64,000 nt of DNA, from contig NZ_JH719942.1 in the NCBI RefSeq assembly GCF_000275825.1, positions 3,140,070 through 3,204,069 on the forward strand, read 5' to 3'. Positions 16,064 to 24,397 of this stretch are shown here, in pieces. Below the pieces are notes generated by a model. That model was given only the letters and a program-made list of their open reading frames with translations. It made no database searches and was not told the origin of the DNA. The position numbers and the translations under genes are program-made. Numbering within the stretch: the first letter of the stretch is position 1; the number at the start of each line of letters is the position of its first letter. This stretch comes from Saprospira grandis DSM 2844 (GTDB lineage: Bacteria > Bacteroidota > Bacteroidia > Chitinophagales > Saprospiraceae).

Positions 16064-16690
16064 CTAAAATTGCCGAAAAGGAGCCGAAAAAGGCTTGTCA
16101 AACCCCAAACGCAAACCAAAGTTTAGGGTCTCGGCCCCCAATTCTGAACTGCCAAAGCGAAAAAAGAAGGCAAAACGACGCTTTTGCTCAACCTCAAATT
16201 GGACCAATTGCTCCAAACCAAATGCTAATTCTACTACCCAGCTATAAAAATAAGGGTTGGGCAATTGCCGCAGGCTTTCTGGCCGATCATATAAATGAAT
16301 CCGACTCCACTGTACCCCCGCACCCAAACTCATAAACCCCCCCATCCCGATTTCTTTTTTGCTAAACCGATGCCTAGCCCGAAACAAAAGAGGAAAAGAA
16401 AGACTCCCCAACCCCCCATAGTCCTGGCTGTTCATCGCAAAGGGCTGGTACTCCATAGCCAATAATAACTGATAGCTCTTCCCCTTTTTGCCCCGCCGAT
16501 ATACCCCAAAACCTACCCCCGGCAATATATTGAGCCACTGCCCAGCCGAAGCCCCCTCTTGCCCCAAAAGTTGCGCTTGCTGATAGTTCTGGTAAATGTT
16601 GAGGTCCAAATAACTACTCCAACCCCAATTTTGAGCCGATAAAGGCGAAAGAAAACAATAGAAAAAAACAAAAAATAGCCGCTTGTGCAT
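16064..16690 (-). CDS. Predicted outer-membrane beta-barrel protein
   Basis: 208 residues from ATG 16690. This start gives a signal peptide (MHKRLFFVFFYCFLSPLSAQ), whereas the longer frame to 16846 overlaps the upstream gene. The mature part alternates hydrophobic and polar residues in short strands rich in Gly, Tyr and Phe, and ends in Phe (APFRQF), as outer-membrane barrels do. No family recognised. It lies 13 bp after the DUF5683 gene on the same strand and is probably in the parB transcription unit. Confidence 0.75.
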   Translation of the reverse strand: MHKRLFFVFFYCFLSPLSAQNWGWSSYLDLNIYQNYQQAQLLGQEGASAGQWLNILPGVGFGVYRRGKKGKSYQLLLAMEYQPFAMNSQDYGGLGSLSFPLLFRARHRFSKKEIGMGGFMSLGAGVQWSRIHLYDRPESLRQLPNPYFYSWVVELAFGLEQLVQFEVEQKRRFAFFFRFGSSELGAETLNFGLRLGFDKPFSAPFRQF

Positions 16691-16703
16691 AAATGACCAA
16701 TAA

Positions 16704-17315
16704 TCAGAAATGAGGAATGGGCCGCTTTTTTTGCTCTCGCCGAGGACGTAACTGAAGCTGTAACTCCGGATGATATCCCATCTGCCCAGAAAAAGCCTGA
16801 TAATGCGGCCGCCCGCCAATATTCCAATGCAAACTAAGGTCGTCACTCACATCAAAACTACTCAAGTGAGCGTCTACAAAAGCATCTAGTATCGTTAGCC
16901 CATAAAACCCAACCAATCCCGCTACAGAATACTCGTACTGCTGACGATATGCATCTCGCAAGATTTTTAATTGAGCATCGGTCAAACTGGGATCACAAGT
17001 ATTTATAGTATTCGGATCACTGTCTACCACCGCTAAATAGGACTGCCGATAACACTGATATTTTTGGCGATTATCTATAGATAGATACACTAAAGCCCCT
17101 ATGCCCCCATAAACAATAGGCAGTTTCCAATACCGACGATTGTAAATTTGTCCGCCGCCCGGAATTAAAGCCCAACGCCAGGCTTTCTGTGGGTCCAGTT
17201 GCCTCGCTTTTGCCTTCGCCCTTGGCCCAGCCTCTGAGACCAAACGCAAACTGTCCTGCCCCCATAAAGGACAAGACAATAGCAGCAGAAAAGCAAATAA
17301 AATACTATGCTTCAT
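16704..17315 (-). CDS. DUF5683 domain membrane protein
   Basis: 203 residues. It has a signal peptide (MKHSILFAFLLLLSCPLWGQ), a short charged linker, then the DUF5683 core: KAWRWALIPGGGQIYNRRYWKLPIVYGGIGALVYLSI (~44-80) and a second hydrophobic segment near 130-148. In many Bacteroidota this gene follows parB, as here. Its start overlaps the parB stop by 11 nt, so the two are translationally coupled. Molecular function is not established. Confidence 0.88.
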   Translation of the reverse strand: MKHSILFAFLLLLSCPLWGQDSLRLVSEAGPRAKAKARQLDPQKAWRWALIPGGGQIYNRRYWKLPIVYGGIGALVYLSIDNRQKYQCYRQSYLAVVDSDPNTINTCDPSLTDAQLKILRDAYRQQYEYSVAGLVGFYGLTILDAFVDAHLSSFDVSDDLSLHWNIGGRPHYQAFSGQMGYHPELQLQLRPRREQKKRPIPHF

Positions 17316-18384
17316 AGTTGAGTTGCTCTAATATTCGCTCCAAATCATCAGGGTCCATAAAGTTGATGATGATCTGCCCCTTGCCCTTTTCATTGGCCCT
17401 GAGCTGCACCTTGGCCCCCAACTGAGATTTTAAACGCTCTTGCAAATTCTGATAGGCCGCAGGCAAAACTTTTTTCTTCTCCTCTTTCGGCACTTCTTCG
17501 CCCTCCTTTTTCGCCAATTGCTTGTCCAACCAAAGACGAGTCTCTTCTACCGACCAGTTGGACCGAATGATCTCTTTATACAAATAAAGCTGCTCGTCCA
17601 ATTTCTCCAAACGACTCAATTCCGCCAAATGACCCAAGGCAATTAACCCCGACTTTAAACCCATAATCGCCTTGTCCAATGAGTTGCCCTTCTGCAAAAG
17701 CTTGCTGTATTGCTCTACCTTGCGCACCGATAACTTCTCCTCCATCGTCGCCTCAAACAAAATACTCTGCAATTGCTCCTCATTCAAGCCCGCCAAAGCC
17801 CGAGCATGACCCATAGAGATCTGCCGAGCCTTAATCGCATTCTGAATCTGACCCGGCAAACGTAGCAAACGTACATAATTACTCACCGTGCTCCGCTTCT
17901 TATTTACCCGCTTAGATAATTGCTCCTCCGTCAACTTTAACTCATCCATCATCCGCTGATAAGTACTCGCAATCTCTATCGCATTCAAGTCCTGCCGCTG
18001 AATGTTCTCAATCAAGGCCAATTCTAACATGGCCTCGTCATTGGCCACCCGAATATAGGCCGGTACCTGACCCAATGCCGCTAGCTTAGAGGCCCGCAAC
18101 CGACGCTCCCCAGAAATGAGCTGAAACCGATTCTCCCCCAAATGCCTTACCGTTATCGGCTGAATCAACCCATGCTTCTTAATCGATTCCGATAGCTGCA
18201 ATAAAGCCTCCTCATCAAACTCTAAACGAGGATTGTCCGGATTGAAACTAATCTGATCTACCGGAATATCCGCCACCGTATTCGATAATTCCCGAACCAG
18301 CTCCTCTTTATTTACCTCAATATTGGGATTGATTTTCGAAAATAGGGCCCCAACTCCCTGTCCTCTATTTAGCTTTTTTGCCAT
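17305..18384 (-). CDS. parB: Chromosome partitioning protein ParB
   Basis: CTP-dependent DNA clamp that loads at parS sites and organises the origin region for segregation. 359 residues, somewhat longer than usual. The N-terminal domain has the CTPase motifs GLIQPITVR (~92-100) and ISGERRLRAS (~110-119) and the ENIQRQDLN box (~148-156). A helix-turn-helix follows (LTEEQLSKRVNKKRSTVSNYVRLLRLP, ~169-195), then a long charged linker (~310-330) and a C-terminal dimerisation domain. parA is not next to it; the upstream neighbour is a divergent regulator. No parS 16-mer was noticed in the window. Confidence 0.96.
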   Translation of the reverse strand: MAKKLNRGQGVGALFSKINPNIEVNKEELVRELSNTVADIPVDQISFNPDNPRLEFDEEALLQLSESIKKHGLIQPITVRHLGENRFQLISGERRLRASKLAALGQVPAYIRVANDEAMLELALIENIQRQDLNAIEIASTYQRMMDELKLTEEQLSKRVNKKRSTVSNYVRLLRLPGQIQNAIKARQISMGHARALAGLNEEQLQSILFEATMEEKLSVRKVEQYSKLLQKGNSLDKAIMGLKSGLIALGHLAELSRLEKLDEQLYLYKEIIRSNWSVEETRLWLDKQLAKKEGEEVPKEEKKKVLPAAYQNLQERLKSQLGAKVQLRANEKGKGQIIINFMDPDDLERILEQLNYEA

Positions 18385-18481
18385 GGTACGTTATAATGTC
18401 ATCTAATTCAAGCCCCAAAAATACGCTTTTTTTAGAGAACTTGCCTAAAATCATCTCTTCCCTTTTTTTTGATCTACTTTT

Positions 18482-18720
18482 GGGGCCTCCGCTGCGGCCT
18501 GCGGCCTTGCGGCGGTTACTCCCTTTGGTCGTCGAACTGCGCCCTAAAGGGCTTGTTGTCGCTTTGGGGCTCGCTGAGGTTTTGGGGCCTCCGCTGCGGC
18601 TTCGCCTTGCGGCGCTACGTTCCGCAGCTCGCTATTCGCTCGGCCCTGCGCGGGCTTCGCCCGCTGGGTCTGGCCTGACGGCCACTGCTGCACATCGCTA
18701 GGCCGTTTGGCCTTCGGCCA
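18482..18720 (+). repeat. Mosaic modular GC-rich element, A/B hybrid (copy 6)
   Basis: A partial A unit (GGGGCCTCCGCTGCGG, GCGGTTACTCCC, a GCCCTAAAGGGC hairpin, GGGGCTCGCTGAGG) is followed by a second A start (GGGGCCTCCGCTGCGG at ~18576). It then runs into B-like GCAGCTCGC and GGCCACTGCT but ends with A-type GCACATCGCTAGGCC and a TTTGGCCTTCGGCCA hairpin. Confidence 0.85.
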
Positions 18721-18825
18721 ATTAAATACCCAGCGCTCTAACGCTCTTCTTCAATAAAACTGCCGCCCAATTTTAAAAATGACCTATAATCTTTATCTTA
18801 AGCCCCTATAAAAAGAGCAAACCCT

Positions 18826-20091
18826 ATGGTGAAAATACTAATCATTGATGATGAAGAGAGTATCCGCAATGTATTGCGCGATATTCTAGAAATGGAAGAC
18901 TACAAGGTAGATGAGGCCAAAGATGGTATCAATGCCCTCTCCAAACTCAAAAAAGGGGGCTATGATGCAGCTATCTGCGATATTAAAATGCCCAAAATGG
19001 ACGGTATGGAGGTCCTCGAAAGAGTCCAAATCCTCCAACCCGACCTACCCGTAATTATGATCTCAGGCCATGGCGATATCGATACCGCCGTCGAGACCGT
19101 CAAAAAAGGCGCTTTTGATTATATCTCTAAACCCCCAGATCTCAACCGCCTGCTCATTACAATCCGCAATGCCCTCGATAAATCTTCTTTGGTAAGCGAA
19201 ACTAAGGTCCTCAAAAGAAGAATCAAAAAGAGTAAGACCCAAGAAATTATTGGTAAGTCAGATGGGGTGCAACGCATTAAGGACACCATAGACCGAGTAG
19301 CCCCCACCGATGCCCGAGTCTTGGTTACCGGTCCAAACGGAACCGGTAAAGAACTAGTGGCCCGCTGGATGCACGAAAAAAGTAATCGCTCCGATAAACC
19401 TATCGTAGAGGTAAATTGTGCAGCTATTCCCTCCGAACTCATTGAAAGCGAATTGTTTGGCCACGAAAAAGGCGCCTTTACTTCTGCCGTAAAACAACGG
19501 ATCGGCAAGTTTGAACAGGCCAATGGCGGGACCCTCTTCTTAGACGAAATTGGCGATATGAGCCTCTCGGCCCAAGCTAAGGTCCTCCGAGCCCTACAAG
19601 AAAACCGCATCACTCGAGTAGGTGGCGATAAGGAGATCAAAGTAGATGTAAGAGTGGTGGCCGCTACCAATAAAGATTTGCGAGAGGAAATCAATGCAGG
19701 CCGCTTCCGTGAAGATTTATACCACCGCTTGGCCGTGATTATTATTCAGGTCCCTTCTCTCAACCAACGAAAGGAAGATATTCCCTTGTTGGTCGAGCAT
19801 TTTGTAGAAGCCATCTGCCAAGATTATGGCCGCCCCGCCAAAAAAGTGGAGGCCGATGCCCTGGCCCTTTTGCAAGAAATGGATTGGACCGGAAATATCC
19901 GAGAGCTACGCAATGTCATTGAACGACTCATCATTTTGAGCGAAAAGAGCATCAAAAAAGCCGATGTAGAGCAGTTTGTCGCACCCTCAATGCATAAGTT
20001 TCACCCTCTTCGCCAGTTGTTTAAGGAACATAAGGACCTCCAAAGCCTGCAAAAGGAGGTAGAGGCCGAATGGCATAAGTTTAAAGCCTAA
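18826..20091 (+). CDS. NtrC-type sigma-54 response regulator lacking a visible HTH
   Basis: 421 residues. The receiver domain (1-120) has phospho-acceptor Asp52 in CDIKMPKMDG, the acidic pair at 8-9 (IIDDE) and Lys102 in SKPPDL. The sigma-54 AAA+ domain (~140-375) has Walker A GPNGTGKE (169-176), Walker B LFLDEI (237-242) and the sigma-54 contact loop GAFTSA (216-221) instead of GAFTGA. The arginine-finger region and the WTGNIRELRNVIER sensor II are intact. After ~380 comes a short charged tail with no Fis-type helix-turn-helix. It may act from solution or through a partner (inference). No histidine kinase gene is adjacent. A strong terminator follows. Confidence 0.93.
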   Translation: MVKILIIDDEESIRNVLRDILEMEDYKVDEAKDGINALSKLKKGGYDAAICDIKMPKMDGMEVLERVQILQPDLPVIMISGHGDIDTAVETVKKGAFDYISKPPDLNRLLITIRNALDKSSLVSETKVLKRRIKKSKTQEIIGKSDGVQRIKDTIDRVAPTDARVLVTGPNGTGKELVARWMHEKSNRSDKPIVEVNCAAIPSELIESELFGHEKGAFTSAVKQRIGKFEQANGGTLFLDEIGDMSLSAQAKVLRALQENRITRVGGDKEIKVDVRVVAATNKDLREEINAGRFREDLYHRLAVIIIQVPSLNQRKEDIPLLVEHFVEAICQDYGRPAKKVEADALALLQEMDWTGNIRELRNVIERLIILSEKSIKKADVEQFVAPSMHKFHPLRQLFKEHKDLQSLQKEVEAEWHKFKA

Positions 20092-20105
20092 TTTTGGTCC
20101 TCAAA

Positions 20106-20138
20106 AAAAGCTCTTTCTCTACGGAAAGAGCTTTTTTT
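20106..20138 (+). terminator. Rho-independent terminator
   Basis: AGCTCTTTC and GAAAGAGCT form the stem, flanked by A7 and T7. It begins 15 nt after the regulator's stop codon. Confidence 0.88.
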
Positions 20139-20144
20139 ATCGCT

Positions 20145-20307
20145 CCTACAGGCGGCTTTAGCCGCCGCCAAGGCGCGCAGCGCCTAAGGCTTAGGGATGG
20201 AAAGTGGTGCGGCAAAGCCGCAGACCCAGGCGCTGCAAGCGCCGCAGGGCCGAGCAGACCTGCGAGCCACTGCACAGCCCGACCCGCCCGCAGGGCGGGG
20301 AAGCCCC
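20145..20307 (-). repeat. Modular GC-rich element, subfamily B (copy 7)
   Basis: On the minus strand: GGGGCTTCCCCGCCC at 20307, GGGTCGGGCTGT, GCTCGCAGG, GCTCGGCCCT, a GGCGCTTGCAGCGCC hairpin, GGTCTGCGGC, CCATCCCTAAGCC and an outer GGCGGCTTTAGCCGCC hairpin ending in CCTACAGG-type sequence. Confidence 0.87.
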
Positions 20308-20353
20308 AAAAAAAAATCCGATTAGCAAATACCTTATAATTGCCTTTTTGTTT

Positions 20354-21688
20354 ATGTCTTTAGCCCAGCACCTTCAAGAGGAAATTGCAGCCCAATCACT
20401 TTTTGAGATAGGAGAGGACCGCCTCGTTTTGGGCATCAGCGGGGGCCTAGATTCTATGGTTTTGGCCCATTTACTAATGAGTTGGGCGCAGCCGCAAGTT
20501 TGGGTGCATTTTAATTATCAGTTGCGAGCAACCGCCCAGGAAGAAGCCGATTTTTTGGCCCAATTGGCCCAAGAAAAAGACATCCCTTTCTATACTAAAA
20601 CCTATGATTTGGGCCAGGAATTGGCCCAGCAGGGCGGCAATTTGCAAGCTCGGGCCAGGAGCCTGCGCTATCAGTATTTTGAGGAAGTTCGGCAGCAAGT
20701 TGGGGCCAAATACATCCTGACCGCCCATCATTTAGATGATTTATTAGAGACTTTTTTCTTGCAGCAGCTAAGAGGCGGAGGCCTGGGCAGTATGCAGGGA
20801 ATTTTGCCCAAAGATGAGCAACGAAAGCTCTGCCGCCCGCTTTTATCTGCCCCAAAATCGGCCCTAAAAAGCTATGCTTTGGCCCAAAATATAGTCTGGA
20901 AAGAAGACCAATCTAATCAGGAAGTCAAGTACAAGCGGAATTTTCTGCGAAATCGGGTTTTGCCCGAAATCCAGCGGGCTTATCCAAATTATAAGGAGCG
21001 TTTGGCCCAAAATATTGGCCTTTTGCGAGAGGAAAACCGCTTTATCCAAAAGGAGATGCAGGCTTATCGGCAGCGCTTGCTAGCCCCTGGAAAAAATGGG
21101 GAACTGGCCCGTTTGAGCTGGAAAAACTTAGCCCAATGCTCGGAGCCCGCGCTTTTTCTACAATATTGGTTGCGGCCTTTGGGCTTTGCCCCCAAGCAGA
21201 TTCAGAATATTTGGAGCAAGCGGCAGCAGCAGGCGGGCGGCCTGCATTTGGCGCCCAATTATCGCTTGCAAGAAATGGCCTGGGGCCTAGTTTTGGGCCC
21301 CGCCGAGCAGCCGCCTTTGGCCGCTTTGGCCCTGCCAATTCCCGAAATGGGCCAAGAAATTCGGCTAGAGCTAGGCCAGGGGCAAACTTTAGGGCTCTAT
21401 TGGGCGCAAAAAGGGGAGGGCCTATTGCCTGAGCAGCTCACTAAGGGGCTTTTTCTGCGCCAACAGCAGGCCGGCGACCGTTTTCGGCCCTTGGGTATGG
21501 GCGGCCAAAGCAAAAAGCTCAGTAAATATTATAAAGATGAGGGGCTGAGTCAATTTGAGCGGGAGGCCCAGTATGTATTGGCCCAAGACAAAGCAATTTT
21601 GGCCGTTTTGGGCCGTCGTTTGGGGCAGCAATTCAAGCAGGCCGATGGGCCAAACCGCCTTTGCCTAGAACTACTCAAAAAGGCCTAG
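20354..21688 (+). CDS. tilS: tRNA(Ile)-lysidine synthase
   Basis: Modifies C34 of the AUA-reading tRNA(Ile) to lysidine using ATP and lysine, which makes AUA decoding possible. From ATG 20354 the product is 444 residues. The PP-loop SGGLDS is at 29-34. AHHLDDLLETFFLQQLRGGG (~127-146) and the KYKRNFLRNRVLPEI motif (~197-211) are typical of TilS. The C-terminal part includes FRPLGMGGQSKKLSKYYKDEGLS. The longer open frame to 20204 runs through a modular element and is not credible protein. A 75 bp spacer separates it from truB. Confidence 0.95.
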   Translation: MSLAQHLQEEIAAQSLFEIGEDRLVLGISGGLDSMVLAHLLMSWAQPQVWVHFNYQLRATAQEEADFLAQLAQEKDIPFYTKTYDLGQELAQQGGNLQARARSLRYQYFEEVRQQVGAKYILTAHHLDDLLETFFLQQLRGGGLGSMQGILPKDEQRKLCRPLLSAPKSALKSYALAQNIVWKEDQSNQEVKYKRNFLRNRVLPEIQRAYPNYKERLAQNIGLLREENRFIQKEMQAYRQRLLAPGKNGELARLSWKNLAQCSEPALFLQYWLRPLGFAPKQIQNIWSKRQQQAGGLHLAPNYRLQEMAWGLVLGPAEQPPLAALALPIPEMGQEIRLELGQGQTLGLYWAQKGEGLLPEQLTKGLFLRQQQAGDRFRPLGMGGQSKKLSKYYKDEGLSQFEREAQYVLAQDKAILAVLGRRLGQQFKQADGPNRLCLELLKKA

Positions 21689-21736
21689 GCCCTAGCAAAA
21701 CTGCTCAAAAAAGCCTAGCTTTGCCCAGCTAGGGCC
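21688..21736. repeat. Short inverted repeat between tilS and truB
   Basis: GGCCCTAGC (21688-21696) and GCTAGGGCC (21728-21736) can pair around a 31 nt loop. Inside, CTGCTCAAAAAAGCCTAG nearly repeats the tilS 3' end CTACTCAAAAAGGCCTAG, so part of the spacer looks like a local duplication of the tilS tail including its stop. Confidence 0.55.
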
Positions 21737-21763
21737 AGCGCTTTGGGCCCCCTTCTTTCTTCG

Positions 21764-22507
21764 ATGACCATCAAAATAAATACCTTGGAAGTACTCAATC
21801 AAACTGCGCCCTACGATTTTCAGGCGGGCGCCCTCCTTTTAGTCGATAAACCTTTGGAATGGACCTCTTTTGATGTGGTCAATAAAATTCGCTATGCCCT
21901 TTGCCGCAGTTTGGGCGTCAAGAAAATTAAGGTGGGGCATGCCGGCACCTTAGACCCCTTGGCCACGGGCTTGTTGCTCATTTGCACGGGCAAATATACC
22001 AAGAAAATAGATGGTTTGCAGGGCATGCCCAAAAGCTATACGGGCCAGCTCAAGTTGGGGGCCACAACGCCCTCCTATGATGCCGAATCTGAAGAGACAG
22101 AGCAGCAATCTATTGCGGGCATTGATGCGGCGGCTTTGGAGCAGGCCAGACAGCAGTTTTTGGGCCCTATTGCCCAATATCCGCCCATGTTTTCGGCGGT
22201 GAAAATTAAGGGACAAGCCCTCTATAAATTGGCCAGAAAGGGCAAGGAAGTAGAGCGCAAGGCCCGAAATGTCGAGATTTTTGACTTTCAACTGACCCAT
22301 ACCGACTTGCCTTTGGTCGATTTTGAGGTAGCTTGTAGCAAAGGGACTTACATTCGCTCTTTGGCCTATGATTTTGGTCGAGCCCTAGATAATGCCGCCT
22401 ATTTGACGGCCCTTCGGCGGACCAAAATTGGGGATTATAGCATAGAATCGGCTTGGTCCTTGCCTGCTTTGATTGAGCATATTGAAAGTGTTAAGCAGCA
22501 GGATTAG
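21764..22507 (+). CDS. truB: tRNA pseudouridine-55 synthase
   Basis: Forms pseudouridine 55 in the T-loop of tRNAs. 247 residues from ATG 21764; the upstream in-frame TTG at 21743 is less likely. The TruB signature KVGHAGTLDPLATGLL contains catalytic Asp64. LLVDKPLEWTSFDVV (25-39) and the C-terminal CSKGTYIRSLAYDFG also match. Length is near the family minimum, ending shortly after the catalytic domain without a long PUA extension. It lies downstream of tilS, so two tRNA-modification genes sit together, possibly cotranscribed. Confidence 0.95.
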   Translation: MTIKINTLEVLNQTAPYDFQAGALLLVDKPLEWTSFDVVNKIRYALCRSLGVKKIKVGHAGTLDPLATGLLLICTGKYTKKIDGLQGMPKSYTGQLKLGATTPSYDAESEETEQQSIAGIDAAALEQARQQFLGPIAQYPPMFSAVKIKGQALYKLARKGKEVERKARNVEIFDFQLTHTDLPLVDFEVACSKGTYIRSLAYDFGRALDNAAYLTALRRTKIGDYSIESAWSLPALIEHIESVKQQD

Positions 22508-22515
22508 TTTTTTTT

Positions 22516-22662
22516 GGGGGCTGCCCCTGCGGCCTACGGCCTTGGGTCGGGCTGTGGCGCAGCTCGCTGTTCGCTCGGCCCTGCAGCGCTTTCAGCGCTT
22601 TGGTCTGGCCCTGCGGGCCACTGCTATCCATCCCTCAGCCAGTCGCTTCGCTCCTCTAGACC
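22516..22662 (+). repeat. Modular GC-rich element, subfamily B (copy 8)
   Basis: A T8 run leads into GGGGGCTGCCCC 9 bp after the truB stop. It has GGGTCGGGCTGT, GCAGCTCGC, GCTCGGCCCT, a CAGCGCTTTCAGCGCTTT hairpin, GGTCTGGCC, a GGCCCTGCGGGCC hairpin and CCATCCCTCAGCC. Confidence 0.9.
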
Positions 22663-22698
22663 AGCCACTCATTTCCCCATAAAAAAAAGCAAACTATC

Positions 22699-24189
22699 AT
22701 GATCAGAACCGCTCTTTTATTTATCATTTTTTTGCTTCCCTATGGTTTAGCTGCCCAACTTTTGCGAGATGGGCGAGACAGTCTGGCCATTCGGCAGGCG
22801 GCGGCTTTTCCGGAGGTAAATGCCAGCATTATCTTGAGTTACAACCGCTCTATGTTAGAGCCAGAGTTGCCGCCAGAGGCGGTAGCTCCAGAGCGCAGTT
22901 TAGAAGAATTGATTTTGGCCTATGAGGACCCTAAATTGGAGAACGACATTGATTTATTGATCGACATTTATCAGAGTTATTATGATTTGGGCCAGCCAGA
23001 GAAGGGCTTTCCCTATTTGCAAAAGGCCTACAACTATGCGGTAGAGCTCTATGAGGCCAACCCCTCCAACATAGAAGTGTTAGAAGACATTAGTTATATG
23101 ATGTTGACCGTAGGGAACCTCGAGAGTTTGCCCACCTTATGGGAGGCTTTTTGTCAGCGGCAGCCCAAATTAGCGCGGGCCAGGGCCCAATTGGCCCTCT
23201 ATCAGTTGCAGACCTTTCAGTTAGAGAAGGCCGAGCGGCAGTTGGATACGGCCTATCAGTTGGATCCTCGAGATCCTAATATTTATGTAACGGCCTTATT
23301 GTTTACCACTTATCGGGCCATGCAGCAACTGCCAGCAGAGCTGGAGAATAGTGGGGGAGAAGAGCTGGCTAAATTTGAGTTGGACCTTCGTTTTTTGGAG
23401 CGGGCGCAGCGGGAAAATCCGCAGGTTTTGCGGATTAACTTGGCCTTAAAGACGGCCCAATTGACGGCTTTATTTTATAAAGTCTTTTTTATGGAGCTCG
23501 ATCAGTTTGGCGCAAAAAAGCCTTTTCAGTTAAGGGCCAAGGGGGAGCAGCTAGCGGCCTTAAAGGCCTTAGAGCAAGACTACCTAAAGATGTTGAAAAC
23601 AGCGCCAGAAAATCCCTTTTTGATTCATAAATCATTGGTCCTATTATACATCTTGAAAGGCGAGCTTGCTTTGGCGGAGGAGGCCCTAGGCAAGGCCGAG
23701 GCCATTAACGCCTTTGATGCGGACCTCTACAAAATGATGGGCTTTGCTTATTTGCCGGAGCAGAAATACCATAAAGCGGTACCTTATTATGAGCGGGCCA
23801 CGGCCATTGCGCCAGAATTTGAGGAACTCTTTGCCCTAGCGCGCTTATATTTTGAGAACTACGACTATGAAAAGAGTGAAAAAGTGTTGGTCCAACTCTT
23901 ACAAACGGCTCCCGATAACTACGAACTGATAGAGGGATTGGCCGCCATTTATTTGCGTCAGGACCAATATGCCAAGGCGAGGGGACAGCTCAAGCGTTTT
24001 GCGCAATTGTATACAGAAGACCTTAACTTAGGGCAAAACAAAGACTATCAATTTTATCAGTTTTTGGCCAACTTTGCGCTAAGTCCCAAAGCTGAAGCGG
24101 CCCAAGAAAAGCGGCTAAAGGCTTGGGCGGAGGACCAAAATAGCAGATTTAGAGAAGCAGCCAAGCAACTATTAAAGCAATTCTTTTAG
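22699..24189 (+). CDS. Exported TPR-repeat protein
   Basis: 496 residues. The signal peptide (MIRTALLFIIFLLPYGLAAQ) indicates export to the periplasm. The rest is helical with repeated TPR-like pairs, for example LLIDIYQSYYDLGQPEKGFPYLQKAYNYAV (~97-126), ARAQLALYQLQTFQLEKAERQLDTAY and MMGFAYLPEQKYHKAVPYYERATAIAPEFEELFALARLYFENYDYEKSEKVLVQLL (~350-405). Such proteins usually scaffold protein complexes. No catalytic domain is seen and the partner is unknown. Modular elements lie on both sides. Confidence 0.85.
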   Translation: MIRTALLFIIFLLPYGLAAQLLRDGRDSLAIRQAAAFPEVNASIILSYNRSMLEPELPPEAVAPERSLEELILAYEDPKLENDIDLLIDIYQSYYDLGQPEKGFPYLQKAYNYAVELYEANPSNIEVLEDISYMMLTVGNLESLPTLWEAFCQRQPKLARARAQLALYQLQTFQLEKAERQLDTAYQLDPRDPNIYVTALLFTTYRAMQQLPAELENSGGEELAKFELDLRFLERAQRENPQVLRINLALKTAQLTALFYKVFFMELDQFGAKKPFQLRAKGEQLAALKALEQDYLKMLKTAPENPFLIHKSLVLLYILKGELALAEEALGKAEAINAFDADLYKMMGFAYLPEQKYHKAVPYYERATAIAPEFEELFALARLYFENYDYEKSEKVLVQLLQTAPDNYELIEGLAAIYLRQDQYAKARGQLKRFAQLYTEDLNLGQNKDYQFYQFLANFALSPKAEAAQEKRLKAWAEDQNSRFREAAKQLLKQFF

Positions 24190-24209
24190 TCTGTTGAAAT
24201 TATGCAGTG

Positions 24210-24360
24210 TACAGGGCCGTTAGGCCCGCAGGCTGAGGGATGGAAAGTGGGGCGGCGAAGCCGCAGACCCAAGTTTTTGAGCGTAGCGAAAAAACTGCAG
24301 GGCCGAGCAGACCTGCGAGCCACGACACAGCCCGACCCGCCCGCAGGGCGGGGCAGCCCC
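24210..24360 (-). repeat. Modular GC-rich element, subfamily B (copy 9)
   Basis: Minus strand: GGGGCTGCCCCGCCC at 24360, GGGTCGGGCTGT, GGCTCGCAGG, GCTCGGCCCT, a variable segment with a weak hairpin, GGTCTGCGGC, CCATCCCTCAGCC and a GGGCCTAACGGCCC outer hairpin. Its GGGG end is 38 bp before the peptidase start. Confidence 0.87.
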
Positions 24361-24397
24361 AAAACAGCAGAAACATTATCTAACTTAAAAATAACTA

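Noticed and set aside
16691-16846. Longer start for the outer-membrane-like protein
   Set aside because: It would overlap the DUF5683 gene by 140 bp and bury the signal peptide; ATG 16690 places the signal at the N-terminus.
16704-18825. parS centromere site near parB
   Set aside because: I found no TGTTTCACGTGAAACA-like 16-mer by eye here; a mismatch-tolerant search would be needed.
20204-20353. N-terminal extension of TilS by 50 codons
   Set aside because: The extension translates a B-type element (RAEQTCEPLHSPTRP-like strings appear from every such copy). TilS homology begins at ATG 20354.
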